64,000 bases of DNA from Hyperoodon ampullatus (lineage: Eukaryota; Chordata; Mammalia; Artiodactyla; Ziphiidae): NCBI GenBank assembly GCA_949752795.1, contig CATKHW010000366.1, positions 1 to 64,000 on the forward strand, read 5' to 3'. Of this stretch, positions 49,630-61,856 are shown piece by piece (position 1 is the stretch's first letter; the number at the start of each line of letters is the position of its first letter). The notes under the pieces are model-generated. The model was given only the letters and a program-made list of their open reading frames with translations, had not been told where the DNA came from and did no database searches. The position numbers were made by a program, and so were the translations under genes.

Positions 49630-51367
49630 TAACTCAGTTCAAGTGTAGCCATGTTTACAGGATCTTCATAAGTGATATCTTATGATAAGTTTCTTTTTCT
49701 GTGTGACTTATTTCACTTAGAATTATCGTACCCGAATCCACCCATTTTGCTGCTACTGGTCTTATGACATTGATTTCATGGCTGAGGGATATTCCATCGT
49801 ACGTAAGTACCACAATTTTCTGAACCATTTTTATATTTCCTGGGATATTTAAGGTGTAACCAAGTTGAGGTCCTTGTAAGCAGTGCAGCCCTAAATTTTG
49901 GGGTGGCTCTGTGTTATTGATTTTCAGTTTTCCCAAGGTATATTCCCTAGACTGGAAGTGCCCTTGGCTCTGTAGCTCCGTTGTTTACTTGTTTTAGGTA
50001 ACACAATGCACTCCTCCAGAGAGGCAGTTGGCAATTTACATCCCGCCCATCAGCATAACAAGGCTCCCTGTTCTCCAGGGCCTGTCTTGCCTTTCTGGTT
50101 TTTACACATTTTGTGGACGTCCCTTTTGACAGGTGGGATGTGATACTTCTTTGTAGTGCAGATTTGCATTGCCCGCTTGCTTGCTTGGCCAAAAAGTGCG
50201 TATGCGTTTTCTCCTGAATATATTCAGGAGAAAACGCATACGCCCTTTTTGGCCAAGTGCATCATTGTCGACGTTGGGCACCTCTTCCTGGGCTTTAAAG
50301 GCGATTCCAACGTACCTCTTGAAATCTGTTTCCTGCTATACTGCCTCGCTTTCAAGTCCGCCTCGTTGCCTTCCCTCAACAGATTTTTGGACGATAGTTG
50401 TCCTTTATTACTCGGCCAGTTTGTGAATTGCTGTGCCCCTGAGCTCCATTTTTCAACTCGTTTTTGGTGAGCTGACCGCAAGTCCAACATTTTGGTTCAG
50501 GACCTATACTGGTTCCCGGTGGGTGGCTGAGACTTTGGTTAATTCTTCTTCCTGCCGGGAAATTACAGTGATATGTGACCGTCCAAATGCCTAACAGCTA
50601 ATCTCTCATTGGTTCTCCCTCTTCCCTTTCATCCTCTGCCAAATTGGCAACCTGTGCGAACCAGGAGTTTAAAGGGGCTGTCTCTCCAAGTTGGGAGGTT
50701 GATAGTAAAGCAGATGGAAAGTCAAACCGGAGCACCAGGAGAGGGACTGTTCATTGAGTTTTAGAAACCTTACGATTTCACAGTGTGTCCGTTCTCTAGG
50801 TTTCCCGTACATGTCATAGCTGTAGTAATATTCCCTTCAACCTGGAGAGTTGGGACCCATGGAATGGGTGCCAGGCATTTGTGCTTTAAAGGGTCTGCAT
50901 TTGCTCACCCAATCTCACCAATCGTCTCAGTCCCAAGTGTCCCTCCTTATGCCACATCCAGCTGTCATTGTAGATAAGGTCATTCCAGGTTTCATCAGAG
51001 ACCCTGAAGGAATTGTAAAGAATTTCCTAGTTTTTTGTTTTGTTTTTGAAATTCCTTTTTATAGTGGGTTTGAGCTGATTCTCGCTGCCATGTTTATGCC
51101 AGTCTAGACACACTTGATTCCCTTACGGAGACATATCAATACATAGGTTTTAAGATTCTTACTAGTCAGATATATTCCTCTGAGGGAAATATGGGGTTTT
51201 GAGTCCCTTTCACTGAGGAAGGTGTAGGTCTTGTCTATTCCATAGTTGGTTTTTGGAACGGTACCTGTCCTTATATCACACTCTGGATTTATGCATCACC
51301 CCACATCTCCATCCCCCTTAAGCAGGCATAAGAGTGTTTTCTAAATGTGAGACACTGTTCTCTTTCC
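49630..51367 (+). repeat. Satellite unit B3
   Basis: Haplotype B with the gtgtccctcct / gctgtcattgtag variants. Inverted repeat 50184-50257 with one mismatched pair (agtgcg on the left). Confidence 0.92.
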
Positions 51368-53106
51368 TAACTCAGTTCAAGTGTAGCCATGTTTACAGGA
51401 TCTTCATAAGTGATATCTTATGATAAGTTTATTTTTCTGTGTGACTTATTTCACTTAGAATCATCGTACCTGAATCCACCCATTTTGCTGCTACTGGTCT
51501 TATGACATTGATTTCATGGCTGAGGGATATTCCATCGTACGTAAGTACCGCAATTTTCTGAACCATTTTTATATTTCCTGGGATATTTAAGGTGTACCCA
51601 AGTTGAGGTCCTTGTAAGCAGTGCAGCCCTAAATTTTGGGGTGGCTCTGTCTTATTGATTTTCAGTTTTCCCAAGGTATATTCCCTAGACTGGTAGTGCC
51701 CTTGGCTCTGTAGCTCTGTTCTTTACTTGTTTTAGGGAACACAATGCACTCCTCCAGAGAGGCAGTTGGCAGTTTACATCCCGCCCATCAGCATAACAAG
51801 GCTCCCTGTTCTCCAGGGCCTGTCTTGCCTTTCGGGTTTTTAAACATTTTGTGGATATCCCTTTTGACCGGCGGGAAGTGATACTTATTTGTAGTGCAGA
51901 TTTGCATTGCCCACTTGCTTGCTTGGCCAAAAATGGCGTATGCGTTTTCTCCTGAATATATTCAGGAGAAAACCCTTACGCCCATTTTGGCCAAGTGCAT
52001 CATTGTCGAAGTTGTGCCCCTCTTCCTGTGCTTTAAAGGCGATTCCAACGTACCTCTTGAAATCTGTTTCCTGCTATTCTGCCTCGCATTCAAGTCCGCC
52101 TCGTTGCCTTCCCTCAACAGATTTTTGGACGATAGATGTCCTTTATTACTTGGCCAGTTTGTGAATTGCTGTGCCCCTGAGCTCCATTTTTCAACTCTTT
52201 TTTGGTGAGCTGACCGCAAGTCCAAATCTTTGGTTCAGGACCTATACTGGTTCTCGGTGGGTGGCTGAGACTTTGCTTAATTCTTCTTCCTGCTGGGAAA
52301 TTACAGTGATATGTGCCCGTCCAAATGCCTAACAGCTACTCTCTCATTGGTTCTCCCTCTTCCCTTTCATCCTCTGCCAAATTGGCAACCTGTGCGAACC
52401 AGGAGGTTAAAGGGGCTGTCTCTCCAAGTTGGGAGGTTGATAGTAAAGCAGATGGAAAGACAAACCGGAGCACCAGGAGAGGGACTATTCGTTGAGTTTT
52501 AGAAACCTTTCGTATTCACAGTGTGTCCGTTCTCTAGGTTTCCCGTACATGTTATAGCTGTAGTAATATTCCCTTCAACCTGGAGAGTTGGGACACATGG
52601 AATGGGTGCCAGGCATTTGTGCTTTAAAGGGTCTGCATTTGCTCACCCAATCTCACCAATCGTCTCAGTCCCAAGTGTCCCTCCTTATGCCACATCCAGC
52701 TGTCATTGTAGATAGGGTCATTCCAGGTTTCATCAGAGACCCTGAAGGAATTGTAAAGAATTTCCCAGTTTTTTTGTTTTGTTTTTGAAATTCCTTTTTA
52801 TAGTGGGTTTGAGCTGATTCTCGCTGCCATGTTTATGCCAGTATAGACACACTTGATTCCCTTACGGAGACATATCAATACAGAGGTTTTAAGATTCTTA
52901 CTAGTCAGATATATTATTCTCCGGGAAATATGGGGTTTTGAGTCCCTTTCACTGAGGAAGGTGTAGGTCTTGTCTATTCCATAGTTGGTTTTTGGAACGG
53001 TACCTGTGCTTATATCAAACTCTGGTTTTATGCATCACCCCACCTCTCCTACCCCCTTAAGCAGGCATAAGAGTGTTTTCTAAATGTGAGACACTGTTCT
53101 CTTTCC
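51368..53106 (+). repeat. Satellite unit B4
   Basis: Haplotype B with the same linked variants as B3. Inverted repeat 51922-51995 with four mismatched pairs (aaaatggcg on the left, aacccttacgcccatttt on the right). Confidence 0.92.
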
Positions 53107-54845
53107 TAACTCATTTCAAGTGTAGCCATGTTTACAGGATCTTCATAAGTGATATCTTATGATAAGTTTCTTTTTCTGTGTGACTCATTTGACTTAGAAT
53201 CATCGTACCTGAATCCACCCATTTTGCTGCTACTGGTCTTATGACATTGATTTCATGGCTGAGGGATATTCCATCGTACGTAAGTACCACAATTTTCTGA
53301 ACCATTTTTATATTTCCTGGGATATTTAAGGTGTACCCAAGTTGAGGTCCTTGTAAGCAGTGCAGCCCTAAATTTTGGGGTGGCTCTGTCTTATTGATTT
53401 TCAGTTTTCCCAAGGTATATTCCCTAGACTGGAAGTGCCCTTGGCTCTGTAGCTCTCTTCTTTACTTGTTTTAGGGAACACAATGTACTCCTCCAGAGAG
53501 GCACTTGGCAATTTACATCCCGCCCATCAGCATAACAAGGCTCCCTGTTCTCCAGGGCGTGTCTTGCCTTTCTGGTTTTTACACATTTTGTGGATGTCCC
53601 TTTTGACCGGTGGGAAGTGATACTTCTTTGTAGTGAAGATTTGCATTGCCCGCTTGCTTGCTTGGCCAAAAAGGGCGTATGCGTTTTCTCCTGAATATAT
53701 TCTGGAGAAAACGCTTACGCCCTTTTTGGCCAAGTGCATCATTGTCGAAGTTGTGCCCCTCTTCCTGTGCTTTAAACGCGATTCCAACGTACCTCTTGAA
53801 ATCTGTTTCCTGCTATTCTGCCTCACTTTCAAGTCCGCCTCGTTGCCTTCCCTCAACAGATTTTTGGACAATAGTTGTCCTTTATTACTCGGCCAGTTTG
53901 TGAATTGCTGTGCTCCTGAGCTCCATTTTTCATCTCGTTTTTGGTGAGCTGACCTCAAGTCCAACATTTTGCTTCAGGACCTATGCTGGCTCCCGTTGGG
54001 GGGCTGAGACTTTGGTTAATTCTTCTTCCTGCCGGGAATTTATAGTGATATGTGCCCGTCCAAATGCCTAACAGCTACTCTCTCATTGATTCTCCCTCTT
54101 CCCTTTCAACCTCTGCCAAATTGGATACCTGTGCGAACCAGGAGGTTAAAGGGGCTGTCTCTCCAAGTTGGGAGGTTGATAGTAAAGCAGATGGAAAGTC
54201 AAACCGGAGCACCATGAGAGGGACTATTCGTTGAGTTTTAGAAACCTTTCGTATTCACAGTGTGTCCGTTCTCTAGGTTTCCCGTACATGTTATAGCTGT
54301 AGTAATATTCCCTTCAACCTGGAGAGTTGGGACCCATGGAATGGGTGCCAGGCATTTGTGCCTTAAAGGGTCTGCATTTGCTCACCCAATCTCACCAATC
54401 GTCTCAGTCCCAAGTGTCCCTCCTTATGCCACATCCAGCTGTCATTGTAGATAGGGTCATTCCAGGTTTCATCAGAGACGCTGAAGGAATTGTAAAGAAT
54501 TTCCCAATTTTTTTGTTTTGTTTTTGATATTCCTTTATATAGTCGGTTTGAGCTGATTCTCGCTGCCATGTTTATGCCAGTCTAGACACACTTGATTCCC
54601 TTACGTAGACATATCAATACATAGGTTTTAAGATTCTTACTAGTCAGATATATTCCTCTGCGGGAAATATGGGGTTTTGAGTCCCTTTCACTGAGGAAGG
54701 TGTAGGTCTTGTCTATTCCATAGTTGGTTTTTGGAACGGTACCTGTGCTTATATCAAACTCTGGTTTTATGCATCACCCCACCTCTCCTTCCCCCTTAAG
54801 CAGGCATAAGAGTGTTTTCTAAATGTGAGACACTGTTCTCTTTCC
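53107..54845 (+). repeat. Satellite unit B5
   Basis: Haplotype B with B3/B4 variants. Inverted repeat 53661-53734 with two mismatches (tctggag, cgcttac). The private right-arm cgcttacg resembles B4's cccttacg, suggesting a shared history of the arm. Confidence 0.92.
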
Positions 54846-56584
54846 TAACTCAGTTCAAGTGTAGCCATGTTTACAGGATCTTCATAAGTGATATCTTATG
54901 ATAAGTTTCTTTTTCTGTGTGACTCATTTCACTTAGAATCATCGTACCTGAATCCACCCATTTTGCTGCTACTGGTCTTATGACATTGATTTCAAGGCTG
55001 AGGGATATTCCATCGTACATAAGTACCACAATTTTTTGAACCATTTTTATATTTCCTGGGATATTTAAGGTGTACCCAAGTTGAGGTCCTTGTAAGCAGT
55101 GCAGCCCTAAATTGTGGGGTGGCTCTATCTTATTGATTTTCAGTTTTCGCAAGGTATATTCCCTAGACTGGAAGTGCCCTTGGCTCTATAGCTCTGTTCT
55201 TTACTTGTTTTAGGGAACACAATGTACTCCTCCGGAGAGGCAGTTGGCAATTTACATCCCGCCCATCAGCATAACAAGGCTCCCTGTTCTCCAGGGCCTG
55301 TCTTGCCTTTCTGGTTTTTACACATTTTGTGGATGTCCATTTTTTCCGGTGGGAAGTGATACGTCTTTGTAGTGCAGATTTGCATTGCCCGCTTGCTTGC
55401 TTGGCCAAAAAGGGCGTATGTGTTTTCTCCTGAATATATTCAGGAGAAAACGCATACGCCCTTTTTGGCCAAGTGCATCATTGTCGAAGTTGTGCCCCTC
55501 TTCCTGTGCTTTAAAGGCGATTCCAACGTACCTCTTGAAATCTGTTTCCTGCTATTCTGCCTCGCTTTCAAGTCCGCCTCGTTGCCTTCCCTCAACAGAT
55601 TTTTGGACGATAGTTGTCCTTTATTACTCGGCCAGTTTGTGAATTGCTGTGCCCCTGAGCTCCATTTTTCAACTCGTTTTTGGTGAGCTGACCGCAAGTC
55701 CAACATTTTGGTTCAGGACCTATGCTGGTTCCCGGTGGGGGGCTGAGTCTTTGGTTAATTCTTCTTCCTGCCGGGAAGTTAGAGTGATATGTGCCCGTCC
55801 AAATGCCTAACAGCTACTCTCTCATTGGTTCTCCCTCTTCCATTTCATCCTCTGCCAAATTGGCAACCTGTGCGAACCAGGAGGTTAAAGGGGCTGTCTC
55901 TCCAAGTTGGGAGGTTGATAGTAAAGCAGATGGAAAGTCAAACCTGAGCACCAGGAGAGGGACTATTCGTTGAGTTTTAGAAACCTTTCGTATTCACAGT
56001 GTGTCCGTTCTCTAGGTTTCCCGTACATGTTATAGCTGTAGTAATATTCCCTTCAACCTGGAGAGTTGGGACTCATGGAATGGGTGCAAGGCATTTGTGC
56101 TTTAAAGGGTCTGCATTTGCTCACCCAATCTCACCAATCCTCTCAGTCCCAAGTGTTCCTCCTTATGCCACATCCAGCTGTCATTGTAGATGGGGTCATT
56201 CCAGGTGTCATCAGAGACCCTGAAGTAATTGAACAGAATTTCCCAGTTTTTTTGTTTTGTTTTTGAAATTCCTTTTTATAGTGGGTTTGAGCTGATTCCC
56301 GGTGCCATGTTTATGCCAGTCTAGACACACTTGATTCCCTTACGGAGACATATGAATACATAGGTTTTAAGATTCTTACTAGTCAGATATATTCCTCTGC
56401 GGGAAATATGGGGTTTTGAGTCCCTTTCACTGAGGAAGGTGTAGGTCTTGTCTATTCCGTAGTTGGTTTTTGGAACGGTACCTGTGCTTATATCAAACTC
56501 TGGTTTTATGCATCACCCCACCTCTCCTTCCCCCTTAAGCAGGCATAAGAGTGTTTTCTAAATGTGAGACACTGTTCTCTTTCC
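54846..56584 (+). repeat. Satellite unit B6
   Basis: Haplotype B; gtgttcctcct and caatcctctc show it is a partial match to the B3-B5 subfamily. Inverted repeat 55400-55473 with one mismatch (tatgtgtttt on the left). Confidence 0.92.
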
Positions 56585-58322
56585 TAACTCAGTTCAAGTG
56601 TAGCCATGTTTACAGGATCTTCATAAGTGATATCTTATGATAAGTTTCTTTTTCTGTGTGACTTATTTCACTTAGAATCATCGTACCTGAATCCACCCAT
56701 TTTGCTGCTACTGGTCTTATGACATTGATTTCATGGCTGAGGGATATTCCATCGTACGTAAGTACCACAATTTTTTGAACCATTTTTATATTTCCTGGGA
56801 TATTTAAGGTGTACCCAAGTTGAGGTCTTTGTAAGCAGTGCAGCCCTAAATTTTGGGGTGGCTCTGTCTTATTGATTTTCGGTTTACCCATGGTATATTC
56901 CCTAAACTGGAAGTGCCCTTGCCTCTGTATCTCTGTTCTTTACTTGTTTTAGGGAACACAATGTACTCCTCCAGAGAGTCAGTTGGCAATTTACATCCCG
57001 CCCATCAGCATAACAAGGCTCCCTGTTCTCCAGGGCCTGTCTTGTCTTTCTGGTTTTTACACATTTTGTGGATGTCCCTTTTGACGGGTGGGAAGTGATA
57101 CTTCTTTGTAGTGCAGATTTGCATTGCCCGCTTGCTTGCTTGGCCAAAAAGGGCGTATGCGTTTTCTCCTGAATATATTCAGGAGAAAATGCATACGCCC
57201 TTTTTGGCCAAGTGCATCATTGTCGATGTTGTGCGCCTCTTCCTGTGCTTTAAAACCGATGCCAACGTACCACTTGATATCTGTTTTTTCTTATTCTGCC
57301 TCGCTTTCAAGTCTGGTTCTTTGTCCTCCCTCAAAAGATTTTTGAACGATAGTTGTCCTTTATTACTCGGCCAGTTTGTGAATTGCTGTGCCCCTGAGCT
57401 CCATTTTTCAACTCGTTTTTTGTTAGGTGACTGAAAGTCCAAAATTTTGGCTCAGAACCTATACTGGTTCCTGGTGGGTGGCTGAACTTTGGTTAATTCT
57501 TCTTCCTGCCTGGAAATTAGAGTGACATGTGCCCGTCCAAATGCCTAACAGCTACTCTCTCATTGGTTCTCCCTCTTCCCTTTCATCCTCTGCCAAATTG
57601 CAAACCTGTGCGAACCAGGAGGTTAAATGGGCTGTCTCTCCAAGTTGGGAGATTAATAGTAAAGCATATGGAAAGTCAAACCGAAGCAACAGGAGAGGGA
57701 CTATTCGTTGAGTTTTAGAAACTTTTCGTATTCACAGTGTGTCCGTTCTCTAGGTTTCCCGTACATGTCATAGCTGTAGAAATATTCCCTTCAACCTGGA
57801 GAGTTGGGACCCATGGAATGGGTGCCATGCATTATCGCTTTAAAGGGTCTGCATTTGCTCACCCAGTCTCACCAATCGTCTCAGTCCAAAGTGTCCAGCC
57901 GTAGGCCACATCCAGCTGTCATTGTACATATGGTCATTCCAGGTTTCATCGGAGACCCTGAAGGAATTGTAATGAATTTCCCAGTTTTTTTTATTTGTTT
58001 TTGAAATTCCTTTTTATACTGGTTTTGAGCTGATTCTCGCTGCCATGTTTATGCCAGTCTAGACACACTTGATTCCCTTACGGAGACATATCAATACATA
58101 GGTTTTAAGATTCTTACTAGTCAGATATATTCCTGTGCAGGAAATAAGGGGTTTTGAGACCCTTTCACTGAAGAAAGTGTAGGTCTTGTCTATTCCATAG
58201 TTGGTTTTTGGAACGGTACCTGTGCTTATATCAAACTCTGGTTTTATGCAGGACCCCACCTCTCCTTCCCCCTTAAGCAGGCATAAGAGTGTTTTCTAAA
58301 TGTGAGACTCTGTTCTCTTTCC
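56585..58322 (+). repeat. Satellite unit B7 with a local variant cluster
   Basis: Haplotype A (ATGCATTATCGC). Inverted repeat 57139-57212 with one mismatch (atgc on the right). 57225-57465 has an unusual density of private changes (aaaaccgatgcc, gttttttctt, gtctggttctttgtcc, ttaggtgactgaaag) between normal flanks. Confidence 0.92.
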
Positions 58323-60061
58323 TAACTCAGTTCAAGTGTAGCCATGTTTACAGGATCTTCATGAGTGATATCTTATGATAAGTGTCTTTTTCTGTGTGAC
58401 TTATTTCACTTAGAATCATCGTACCTGAATCCACCCATTTTGCTGCTACTGGTCTTATGACATTGATTTCATGGTTGAGGGATATTCCATCGTACGTAAG
58501 TACCACAATTTTTTGAACCATTTTTATATTTCCTGGGATATTTAAGGTGTACCCAAGTTGAGGTCCTTGTAAGCAGTGCAGCCCTAAATTTTGGGGTGGC
58601 TGTGTCTTATTGATTTTTAGTTTTCCCAAGGTATATTCCCTAGACTGGAAGTGCCCTTGGCTCTGTAGCTCTGTTGTTTACTTGTTTTAGGGAACAAAAT
58701 GCACTCCTCCAGAGAGGCAGTTGGCAATTTACATCCCGCCCATCAGCATAAAAAGGCTCCCTGTTCTCCAGGGCCTGTCTTGCCTTTCTGGTTTTTACAC
58801 ATTTTGTGGATGTCCCTTTTGACCGGTGGGAAGTGTTACTTCTTTTTAGTGCAGATTTGCATTGCCCGCTTGCTTGCTTGGCCAAAAAGGGCGTATGCGT
58901 TTTCTCCTGAATATATTCAGGAGAAAACGCATATGCCCTTTTTGGCCAAGTGCATCATTGTCGATATTGTGCCCTTCTTCCAGTGCTTTAAAGGCAATTC
59001 CAACGTACCTCTTGAAATCTGTTTCCTGCTATTCTGCCTCGATTTCAAGTCTGCCTCGTTGCCTTCCCTCAACAGATTTTTGGACGATAGTTGTCCTTTA
59101 TTACTCGGCCAGTTTGTGAATTGCTGTGCCCCTGAGCTCCGTTTATCAACTCGTTTTTGGTGAGCTGACCGCAAGTCCAAAATTTTGGTTCAGGACCTAT
59201 GCTGGTTCCCGGTGGGGGGCTGAGACTTTGGTTAATTCTTCTTCCTGCCAGGAAATTACAGTGATATGTGCCCGTCCAAATGCCTAACAGCTACTCTCTC
59301 ATTGGTTCTCCCTCTTCCCTTTCATCCTCTGCCAAATTGGCAACCTGTGCGAACCAGGAGGTTAAAGGGGCTGTCTCTCCAAGTTGGGAGGTTGATAGTA
59401 ACGCAGATGGAAAGTCAAACCAGAGCACCAGGAGAGGGACTATTCGTTGAGTTTTAGAAACCTTTCGTATTCACAGTGTGTCCGTTCTCTAGGTTTCCCG
59501 TACATGTTATAGCTGTAGTAATATTCCCTTCAACCTGGAGAGTTGGGACCCATGGAATGGGTGCCATGCATTATTGCTTTAAATGGTCTGCATTTGCTCA
59601 CCCAATCTCACCAATCCTCTCAGTCCCAAGTGTCCACACTTATGCCACATCCAGCTGTCGTTGTAGATAGGGTCATTCCCGGTTTCATCAGAGTCACTGA
59701 AGGAATTGTAAAGAATTTCCCAGTTTTTTTGTTTTGTTTTTGAAATTCCTTTTTATAGTGGGTTTGAGCTGATTCTCCCTTCCATGTTTATGCCAGCCTA
59801 GGCACACTTGATTCCCTTACAGAGACATATCAACACATAGGTTTTAAGATTCTTACTAGTCAGATATATTCCTCTGCAGGAAATATGGGGTTTTGAGTCC
59901 CGTTCACAGAGGAAGTAGTAGGTCTTGTCTATTCTGTATTTGGATTATGGAACCGTACCTGTGCTAATATCAAACTCTGGTTTTATTCATCACCCCACCT
60001 CTGCTTTCCCCTTAAGCATGCATAAGAGTGTTTTCTATATATGAGACTCTGTTCCCTTTCC
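58323..60061 (+). repeat. Satellite unit B8, switching to the divergent type
   Basis: Standard up to about 59770, then edge-type variants (cagcctaggcac, cccgttcacagagg, tctgtatttggattatgg near 59930). The switch falls inside the unit, so it is a recombination-like boundary. Inverted repeat 58877-58950 with one mismatch. Confidence 0.9.
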
Positions 60062-61801
60062 TAATTCATTCCATGTGTAGCCATGTTTATACACCCTTCA
60101 TAAGTGATATCTTATGATAAGTTTATTTTTCTGTGTGATTTTTTCAGTTAGAATCATGGTACATGAATCCCATCATTATGCTGCTACTGGCCTTATGACA
60201 TTGACTTCATGGCTGAGGGATATTCCATCATACGTATGTAACACAATTTCTTTACCATTTTTGTCTTTCCTGGGTTATTTAAGGTGTCCCGAAGTCGAGG
60301 TTCTTGTAAGCAGTGCTGCCCTATATTTTGGGTTGGCTGTGTCTTATTGATTTTCAATTTTCCCAAGGTATATTCCCATGACTGGAAGTGCCTTAGGTTG
60401 TGAAGCTCTGTTGAGTAATTCTTTTAGGGAACACAATGCACTCCTCCAGAGTGACTGTTGGCAATCTACATCCCACCCATCAGCATAACAAGGCTCCCTG
60501 TTCTCCAGAGCCCCTCTTGCCTTTCTGGTTTTTACACATTTTACGGATATCCCTTTTGACTGGTGGGAAGTGATACTTCTTTGTAGTGCAGATTTGCATT
60601 GTGCGGTTGCTTGGTTGGCCAAAATGGGTGTATGCGTTTTCTCCTGAATATATTCAGGAGAAAACGCATGCGCCCTTTATGGACAATTCCATAATTGTCG
60701 AAGTTGTGATGCTTTTCCTGTGTTTAAAGGCGATTCCAATGTACTTCTGGAAATCTGTTTCGTGCAAATCTCCCTCATTTTCAAGTCCGCCTCATGGCTT
60801 CTCCTCAACAGATTTTTGGAAGAGAGTAGTCCTCTATAACTCTGCAAGTTAGTGAATTGCTGTGCCCCTGAGCTCCATTTTTCAACTTGTGTTTTTGTGA
60901 GCTGACCGCAAACCCACAATTTTGCTTCAGGACCTATACTAGTTATGGGTGTGGGGCAGGCTCAGAGTTTGGTTAATTCTTCTTCATGACGGGAAATTAG
61001 ACTGACATGTGGCCGTCCAAATGCCTACAGCTACTCTCTCATTGGTTCTCCCTCTTCCCTTATATCCTCTGCACAATGTGCCAACTGTGCGAACCAGGAG
61101 GTTATAGGGGCTGACTCTCCAAGTTGGGAGATTGATATTAAAGCAGTTGGAATGTCAAGCTGGAGCACATGGAGAGAAAAAAATTAGTAGAGTTTTAGAA
61201 ACCTTTCACCATCAGAGGGTGTCCATTCTCTAGGTTTCCCATACATGTTATAACTGTAGTGATATTCCCTTCTACCTGGAGAGTTGGGAACCATGGAATC
61301 AGTGGCAGGCATTATTGCTTTAAAGCGTCTGCATTTTCACACCCAATCTCACCAATCCTCTCAGTCCCAAGTGAACAGCCTTATGCCACATCCAGCTGTT
61401 GTTGTAGATAGGGTCATTCCAAGTTTCATCAGAACCCCTGAAGGTATTGTGTAAGAATTTCACTGTTTCTTTGTTTTGTTTTGAAATTCCTTTTTATAGT
61501 GGGTTTGAGCTGATTCTCACTGCCGTGTTTATGTCATTCTAGACACACTTGGTTCCCTTATGGAGACATATCAATACATAGGTTTTAAGATCCTTACTAG
61601 TCAGATATATTTCTCTGTGGGGAATAGGGGTGTTGAGTCCCATTCACTGAGGAAGGAGTCGGGCTTGTCTCTTCTGTATTTGGATTATGGAACGGTACCT
61701 GTGTTAATATCAAACTCTGGTTTTGTGTGTCTCCCCACCTCTCCTTCCCCCTTAAGCAAGCATAAGAGTGTTTTCTAAATCTGAGACTCTGTTCTCTTTC
61801 C
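60062..61801 (+). repeat. Divergent edge-type satellite unit B9
   Basis: Closest to unit 16 (26078-27819) at an offset of 33,984 bp, sharing ctttaccatttttgtctttcc, gtgcggttgcttgg-type palindrome flanks and cttctctgtatttggattatgg. The core of the inverted repeat is perfect only over 38 bp (60632-60669). Confidence 0.9.
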
Positions 61802-61856
61802 TAATTCAGTTCATATGTAGCCAGGTTTACAGTCCCTTCATAAGTGATATCTTATA
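61802..61856 (+). repeat. 55-bp stub of satellite unit B10, broken by minisatellite 2
   Basis: Same length and break point as 27820-27874 (gtgatatcttat|atcag here against gtgatatcttatg|tcag). Confidence 0.9.

Larger units (their letters stand above)
45991..61856 (+). repeat. Satellite array 2: nine complete units plus partial ends
   Basis: Same orientation and unit family as array 1. Unit starts are at 46156, 47891, 49630, 51368, 53107, 54846, 56585, 58323, 60062 and 61802. The left end starts in mid-unit (offset about 1574) with array-interior sequence. The right end changes within unit B8 (about 59800-59930) to the divergent edge type. Confidence 0.95.
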
